64,000 bases of DNA from G965215145 sp965215145 (GTDB taxonomy: Bacteria > Bacteroidota > Rhodothermia > Rhodothermales > JANQRZ01), in NCBI GenBank assembly GCA_965215145.1, contig OZ244038.1, positions 3,605,752-3,669,751 on the forward strand, given 5' to 3'. A program made the position numbers and the translations under genes. The notes beneath the pieces are model-generated. The model saw only the letters and a program-made list of their open reading frames with translations. It did not search any database and was not told where the DNA came from. Position 1 is the first letter of the stretch; each line of letters starts with the position of its first letter. Positions 60,217-64,000 of this stretch are shown one piece after another.

Positions 60217-60284
60217 CGCGCGGCCTCAACCGCGTCGCCTACGACGCCTCCTCGAAGCCGCCCGCCACCATCGAGTGGGAGTAG
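60214..60284 (+). pseudogene. guaA: Detached 3' end of a GMP synthase gene
   Basis: The frame reads 'VARGLNRVAYDASSKPPATI' then 'EWE' and stop. This is the nearly invariant C-terminus of GMP synthase (guaA). Nothing of the remaining gene precedes it; the upstream DNA is the NYN gene, whose stop codon falls at the junction (60214-60216). No intact guaA is in the window. guaA 3' ends are known integration sites of genomic islands, so this looks like an attachment-site scar. Confidence 0.8.
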
Positions 60285-60290
60285 CTTCAG

Positions 60291-60366
60291 CGAGCAGCGA
60301 GCGGAGGACAGCGAGCCGTTCTCGCTCCGCTGCCACCACCGCCTCCTGCTCGCTGTTCGCCGCCCT
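60291..60366 (+). repeat. Purine/pyrimidine word hairpin
   Basis: AGCGAGCAGCGAGCGGAGGA followed by CTCGCTCCGCTGCC and CTCCTGCTCGCTGTTCGCC forms an imperfect inverted repeat filling the leader of the next gene, similar to 3226-3306. Confidence 0.5.
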
Positions 60367-60369
60367 CTG

Positions 60370-61788
60370 ATGTCCCGTCTCCTCCCCCTCCTCTTCCTCC
60401 TGCTCACCGCGGCACCCGCGCTGGCGCAACCCGCGAGCGCGCCGACCGTGGCCGCCGCCGAGACGGCCTTCGAGAGCGGCCTCCGCGCCTACCGCGCTGG
60501 CGACTTTGGCCACGCCTACGACGGGTTCATCCGCGCCGCCACCGAGTACGGCTACAACCAGCGCTCAACGGCGGCCTACCTCATGGCCGGCAAGGCGCGC
60601 TACGCCGCCGGCGACTTCGAGGGCGCGGCCTCGGCGATGACGACGCTGCTGGCGCGGTACCCCCGCACCCGCTACGCCGACGAGGCCCGCCGCGTCCGCC
60701 GCCGCACGCTCTCCCGGCTTGAGGATGGTCCCACGCAGGCTCCCGAGATGACGACGCTCGGGATCACGCTACCGAGGGGGGACGAGGACGCGGTGTTCAC
60801 GCAGGCGCTGTTCAACGGCGTCCGCCTCGCCGTGGACGAGTACAACGCGGCCCGGCCGGACGCGCCCGTCCGCATGGTCTTCCGGGGCTCCGGTGGGCGC
60901 GGGGTGGGGGCTGCCGACGCGGTCGTGGCGCTGGCGCGCGAGGGCGCCGAGGTCGTCGTGGGGCCGCTCTACAGCGAGGAGGCCGTCGCGGCCGGCGGTG
61001 CGGCCGAGCGCGAGCGGGTCGTGCTGATCGCGCCGCTGGCGACCGACGAGCGGGTGAGCCAGGGGCGCCGCTACGTCTTCCAGGCCAACCCGACGTTCGC
61101 CGCGCGCGGACGGATGATGGCGCGCTACGCCGTCGGCGAGCGCCTCGGGCGGCTCGGGACCGTCGCCGCCGAGGGGACCTACGGGGAGACGATGGCGGCG
61201 GCGTTCCGCGACGAGGCCGCTCGGCTCGGCGAGGACCTCGGGCTGTACCAGCTCCTCCCCGCCGAGGAGGCGTGGTTCCAGCTCGCCGAGCGCGTGAGCG
61301 CGGGCGAACTCGCGGCCGTGGACGCCGTCTACTTCCCGGTCTCCGGCTCCGACGCCGACGAGCACGCCGCCGGCGCCCTCCGTGGCCTCGACAGCCATTT
61401 CGGTGAGACGGCTTCGCGCCCGCAGGTGCTCGGCACCGCCGAGTGGCAGCGGCTCGAAGCCTCGCGCCCCCGCGCCGCGCGCTACCGCACCGTCTTCACC
61501 ACCGACTTCCGCATGGACGACGGCCCGGAGACCCGAGCCTTCACCGAGCGCTACCGCGCGCTCGCCGGCCTCGCCCCGGACCGGCTCGCGTTCATCGGCT
61601 ACGACCTCACGCGGCTGCTGCTGGAGGTGATGGAGGAGCGGCGGAGCGAGGAGCCGCTGGCCGAGGCGCTGCGGCGGGCCCGCCCGTGGTCCGGCCTCGC
61701 CCACCGGATCGACTTCGCGGGGGGGCAGGTGAACCAGGCCCTGTTCTTCCTCCGCTACGACGGCCGTAATGTCGTCTCGGCGGAGTAA
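60370..61788 (+). CDS. TPR plus type I periplasmic-binding-domain protein
   Basis: The 472 residues have a signal peptide (1-19, ending 'PALAQ'), then two or three TPR-like helices (about 30-110, 'AYLMAGKARYAAGDFEGAAS'), then a Leu/Ile/Val-binding-protein-like domain ('GITLPRGDEDAVFTQALFNG', 'VVVGPLYSEEAVAAGG', 'APLATDERVSQGRRYVFQAN', 'FIGYDLTRLLLEVMEE'). The combination resembles LpoA-type activators of peptidoglycan synthases and ABC-type solute-binding proteins. No ABC permease is adjacent, so a ligand-sensing or cell-wall role is possible. It is followed by bamD. Confidence 0.78.
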   Translation: MSRLLPLLFLLLTAAPALAQPASAPTVAAAETAFESGLRAYRAGDFGHAYDGFIRAATEYGYNQRSTAAYLMAGKARYAAGDFEGAASAMTTLLARYPRTRYADEARRVRRRTLSRLEDGPTQAPEMTTLGITLPRGDEDAVFTQALFNGVRLAVDEYNAARPDAPVRMVFRGSGGRGVGAADAVVALAREGAEVVVGPLYSEEAVAAGGAAERERVVLIAPLATDERVSQGRRYVFQANPTFAARGRMMARYAVGERLGRLGTVAAEGTYGETMAAAFRDEAARLGEDLGLYQLLPAEEAWFQLAERVSAGELAAVDAVYFPVSGSDADEHAAGALRGLDSHFGETASRPQVLGTAEWQRLEASRPRAARYRTVFTTDFRMDDGPETRAFTERYRALAGLAPDRLAFIGYDLTRLLLEVMEERRSEEPLAEALRRARPWSGLAHRIDFAGGQVNQALFFLRYDGRNVVSAE

Positions 61789-61942
61789 GCCGGCGCCCTC
61801 CCCCGTAACACGAAAGCGCTGGCAGAGCCCGTTCGGGGAGGGCGTCGGCGGGCCGAAGTTTCGGCGCATTCCCGCGCTGCCGGTTGAGAAGCACCCCGTG
61901 CCGACGTTCCTTTGCCCTCCCGCCCCGCCCGCTGTCGCCTCG

Positions 61943-62767
61943 ATGATCCGACGCTCCTCGTCCCTCCCGCTCGCCCTCGGTCTCCTGCTCGCCGTTGGGC
62001 TCTCGGCCTGCACCGGCGCCGGCCGCGTCCAGTCCCCGACGCCTGAGGCCGCCTTCGAGCGCGGCAAGGCGCTCTACGACCGCGGCAAGTACGACCGCGC
62101 CGTCGAGTACTTCCAGCACGTCTTCGACTTCGGCCGCGCCCACGAGTGGGCCGACGACGCGCAGTACTACCTCGCCGACGCGTATTTCCAGGACGGGCAG
62201 TACCTCCTCGCCGCCAACGAGTTCACCCGGTTCGTCGAGCTTTACCGGACGGACGAGCGGGTCGAGGAGGGGGAGTACCGCCGCGCGCTCAGCTACGTCC
62301 GCCTCTCGCCACCGTACCAGCTCGACCAGACCGACACGCGGACGGCGCTGACCTACCTCCGCCTCTACCTCGCCAAGTACCCCGAGGGCACGCACGCCGC
62401 GGAGGCCGGCGAGCACCTCAGCGCACTGCGCCAGAAGCTCGCGCGTAAGCAGCACGACATCGCCGAGCTGTACGAGACGCGTGAGTTCTGGGAGGCCGCC
62501 GCCATCTCCTACGTCCGGGTCCTCGAGGAATACCCCGACTCCGACCTCGCCGACGACGCGCTCCTCGGCGCGCTCCGCAGCTACCGGGAGTACGCGGCCA
62601 AGAGCATCCCGCAGCGGCAGGAGGAGCGCTACCGCCTGGCCGACGAGCAGTACCAGCGCCTCCTCCAGCTCTTCCCCAACAGCCCCCTCCTCCGGGAGGC
62701 CGAGGCGGAGTACGCCGCCGTCGACGCGGCGCTCGGGCGCTACGACGAGCAGGCGGCCTCGCGCTGA
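61943..62767 (+). CDS. bamD: BamD outer-membrane assembly lipoprotein
   Basis: The 274 residues start at ATG 61943; the longer frame includes untranslated leader. The lipobox is 'LLAVGLSAC' (lipid Cys23). Five TPR-type helical repeats follow ('AFERGKALYDRGKYDRAVEY', 'DDAQYYLADAYFQDGQYLLA', 'SYVRVLEEYPDSDLADDALL'). BamD is the essential scaffold that helps BamA fold outer-membrane proteins. A TTCCTTTGCCC motif at about 61908 may be its -7 box. Confidence 0.88.
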   Translation: MIRRSSSLPLALGLLLAVGLSACTGAGRVQSPTPEAAFERGKALYDRGKYDRAVEYFQHVFDFGRAHEWADDAQYYLADAYFQDGQYLLAANEFTRFVELYRTDERVEEGEYRRALSYVRLSPPYQLDQTDTRTALTYLRLYLAKYPEGTHAAEAGEHLSALRQKLARKQHDIAELYETREFWEAAAISYVRVLEEYPDSDLADDALLGALRSYREYAAKSIPQRQEERYRLADEQYQRLLQLFPNSPLLREAEAEYAAVDAALGRYDEQAASR

Positions 62768-62850
62768 GCGACGAGTCGTGAGTTATCGGTGATGGGTTAT
62801 GAGTCCCTCTCTCTCACCACCCACAACCCAGAACTCACAACCCGCCCTCG
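62768..62850 (+). repeat. GAGTCGTGAGT-type word hairpin translated as the NadD N-terminus
   Basis: GAGTCGTGAGTTATCGGTG and GGGTTATGAGT are answered by CCACCCACAACCC and ACTCACAACCC, giving an imperfect hairpin. The nadD ATG lies inside it, so about 15 N-terminal residues ('MSPSLSPPTTQNSQPA') are repeat-encoded. Confidence 0.5.
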
Positions 62851-63432
62851 GCGTCTTCGGGGGGAGCTTCAACCCGCCGCACGTCGGTCACCTCGCCGTG
62901 GCGGAGGCCGCACGCGAGCAGGCCGGGCTCGACCGGGTGCTCTGGGTGCCGGCCGCGACCTCCCCGTTCAAGCAGGGCGAGCCGATGCCTGCCGCCGAGC
63001 ACCGGCTGGCGATGACGCGGCTCGCCACGGCCGGCAATGCGGCGTTCGAGGTCTCCGAGGTCGAGGTCCGGCGCGGCGGCGTCTCCTACACCGTCGATAC
63101 CCTCCGCGCCCTCGCCGCCGAGCGCCCCGATACACAATGGCGGCTCGTGATCGGGGGGGACAGCCTGGCGGACTTCGTGCGCTGGCACGAGCCGGAGGCC
63201 GTCGCCGCGCTGGCGCCGCCCGTGGTCTACCGCCGCCCCGGCGACCGGGTGGACCTCGACGCGCTCCCGCGCTGGCTCTCCGACGCCGTCACCCTCATCG
63301 AGGCCCCAGCCCTCGACGTGTCGAGCACAGCCGTGCGAGCACTGCTCCGCGCGGGCCGCTCCGCCCGGTACCCTCGTCCCCGACGCGGTCCTACGCTACG
63401 CCAGCGAGCACGGGCTGTATGCGGGGGCGTAG
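62799..63432 (+). pseudogene. nadD: Nicotinate-nucleotide adenylyltransferase with a 3' frameshift
   Basis: The N-terminal motif 'GVFGGSFNPPHVGH' (ATP-binding HxGH) and 'PALDVSSTAVRALLRAGRS' identify NadD, which makes deamido-NAD. After 'ARY' the expected tail 'LVPDAVLRYASEHGLYAGA' is present but in another frame, reached by removing one C from the CCC at 63371-63373. In the actual frame the protein runs on to 63497 with unrelated residues. NadD is usually essential, so a sequencing error, or a tolerated loss of the final helix, is possible. Confidence 0.82.
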
Positions 63433-64000
63433 CCGGTCACTCCGCCCGTAGCGTCGCGGGGGGCGGGGACGAGGTTGGGCAACATCGAGGCCGGTAGTTG
63501 GAACACGGGGCCGCCGACCGACGCGACGGCGGCGAGGCGGTCCCCGCGCCGTTGGAGCGCGAGCGAGCGTGCGGAGCCGTCGGAGAACTGGAACACGAGG
63601 CGGTGGGTCGGGTCGTCGGTGACGGCCCGCGAGGCCACGCCTTCAAAGCGGCCCTCGGCCTCCAGCGGCGCCAGCCGGCCGAGCCATGCCTCGACGGCGC
63701 CCTCGTCCACGGCGCCGCCGTCGAGCGCCCGCCATGCCCCACCCGGCTCCTGGCGCGCGACCCCGTAAAGCTCGCCGTTGCGCTCGGCCGTGGCGCGGGT
63801 GAGGTACGCCGTGTCGAGGTTCAGCACCTCGCCGGGGTCGCGCGTCTCGATAGCGCCCACGCTGTCGGCCACGAGGGCGTCGGGAGCCACGGGCTCCGGG
63901 TCGGGAACGGCCGAGGCGGCGTCGGCCCGGTCCTGGGTGGGGGGCGGAGCCGATGGCGCCTCGGGCTCGGAGGCACAGGGCGGCCAGCCCGATGAGGAGG
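63396..64000 (-). CDS. DUF4340-like protein, partial
   Basis: The frame is open from the right edge, so the start is outside the window or is GTG 63890. The visible part has strands such as 'LNLDTAYLTRATAERNGELY', 'RFEGVASRAVTDDPTHRLVF' and 'SVGGPVFQLPASMLPNLVP', resembling repetitive DUF4340 envelope proteins, and a Pro/Ala-rich linker near the N-terminal side. Near the right edge, lipoprotein-like residues ('GLAALC') appear in a different frame, hinting at a frameshift or an unrelated coincidence. The 3' end overlaps nadD by 37 bp. Confidence 0.5.
   Translation of the reverse strand, partial: SSSGWPPCASEPEAPSAPPPTQDRADAASAVPDPEPVAPDALVADSVGAIETRDPGEVLNLDTAYLTRATAERNGELYGVARQEPGGAWRALDGGAVDEGAVEAWLGRLAPLEAEGRFEGVASRAVTDDPTHRLVFQFSDGSARSLALQRRGDRLAAVASVGGPVFQLPASMLPNLVPAPRDATGGVTGYAPAYSPCSLA

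Overview
The window is about 64 kb of very GC-rich bacterial chromosome. Several features point to the Rhodothermota (Rhodothermia/Rubricoccaceae-like, the Salinibacter-Rubrivirga neighbourhood). There are three intact secreted proteins, plus one decayed remnant, ending in type IX secretion (PorSS/FlgD-like) sorting domains. Promoters recur with a Bacteroidota-type -7 element (TAnnTTTG-like). A complete menaquinone cluster is present, and Mla/TamB/BamD envelope genes show a Gram-negative cell. The lineage is inferred from these hallmarks, not from a database search.

Layout. 1-5.4 kb: TamB C-terminus and an mlaE-mlaF-mlaD lipid-transport operon. 5.4-8.8 kb: AI-2E/PerM-type permease, a small membrane protein, and tgt. 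9-13.6 kb: two secreted DUF4397/T9SS proteins sharing a recently duplicated segment, plus a decayed sorting-domain remnant. 13.7-17.3 kb: ispH, a methyltransferase, an M20 dipeptidase. 17.3-29.9 kb: a genomic island. 29.97 kb: tRNA-Leu(CAA). 30-31.3 kb: an XRE regulator and a membrane protein. 31.3-41 kb: menF-menD-menH-menB-orf-menA-menC-menE on the minus strand with divergent ubiE/menG. 41-44.8 kb: a TerB-like protein, a TPR Ser/Thr kinase and an ECF sigma factor. 45-53.2 kb: FG-GAP secreted protein, NhaC antiporter, HAD 5'-nucleotidase, YhbY, Lrp regulator, PLP lyase. 53.2-57.5 kb: DUF2807 lipoprotein, ABC exporter, ahcY. 57.5-60.3 kb: a wrecked accessory cassette (UPF0175/PIN toxin-antitoxin with a nonsense mutation, IS3, truncated NYN gene, 3' end of guaA). 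60.4-64 kb: periplasmic-binding-like protein, BamD, frameshifted nadD, a partial DUF4340-like gene.

The most striking structure is the island at 17298-29930. It is bounded by two almost identical 126-bp direct repeats of the 3' end of the M20 peptidase gene: the intact gene lies on the left and a detached 3' fragment on the right, 40 bp before tRNA-Leu. Inside are a papain-like-protease gene with a small partner gene, an HNH-like protein lacking its first catalytic histidine, a type I restriction-modification locus (half hsdS, hsdM, hsdS, hsdR), a YgjP-type metallopeptidase, and an accessory gene split exactly by an IS630 element. No integrase is visible. A second accessory cassette ends at a detached guaA 3' end, so gene-3'-end junctions mark both accessory regions.

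The chromosome also carries several dispersed palindromic repeat families: GTAGGGGCG...CGCCCCTAC elements (about ten copies, some supplying stop codons or C-terminal codons), two copies of a three-hairpin element with GGACCCC-like ends, purine/pyrimidine word hairpins just upstream of start codons, and one apparently foreign palindrome translated in frame inside hsdS.
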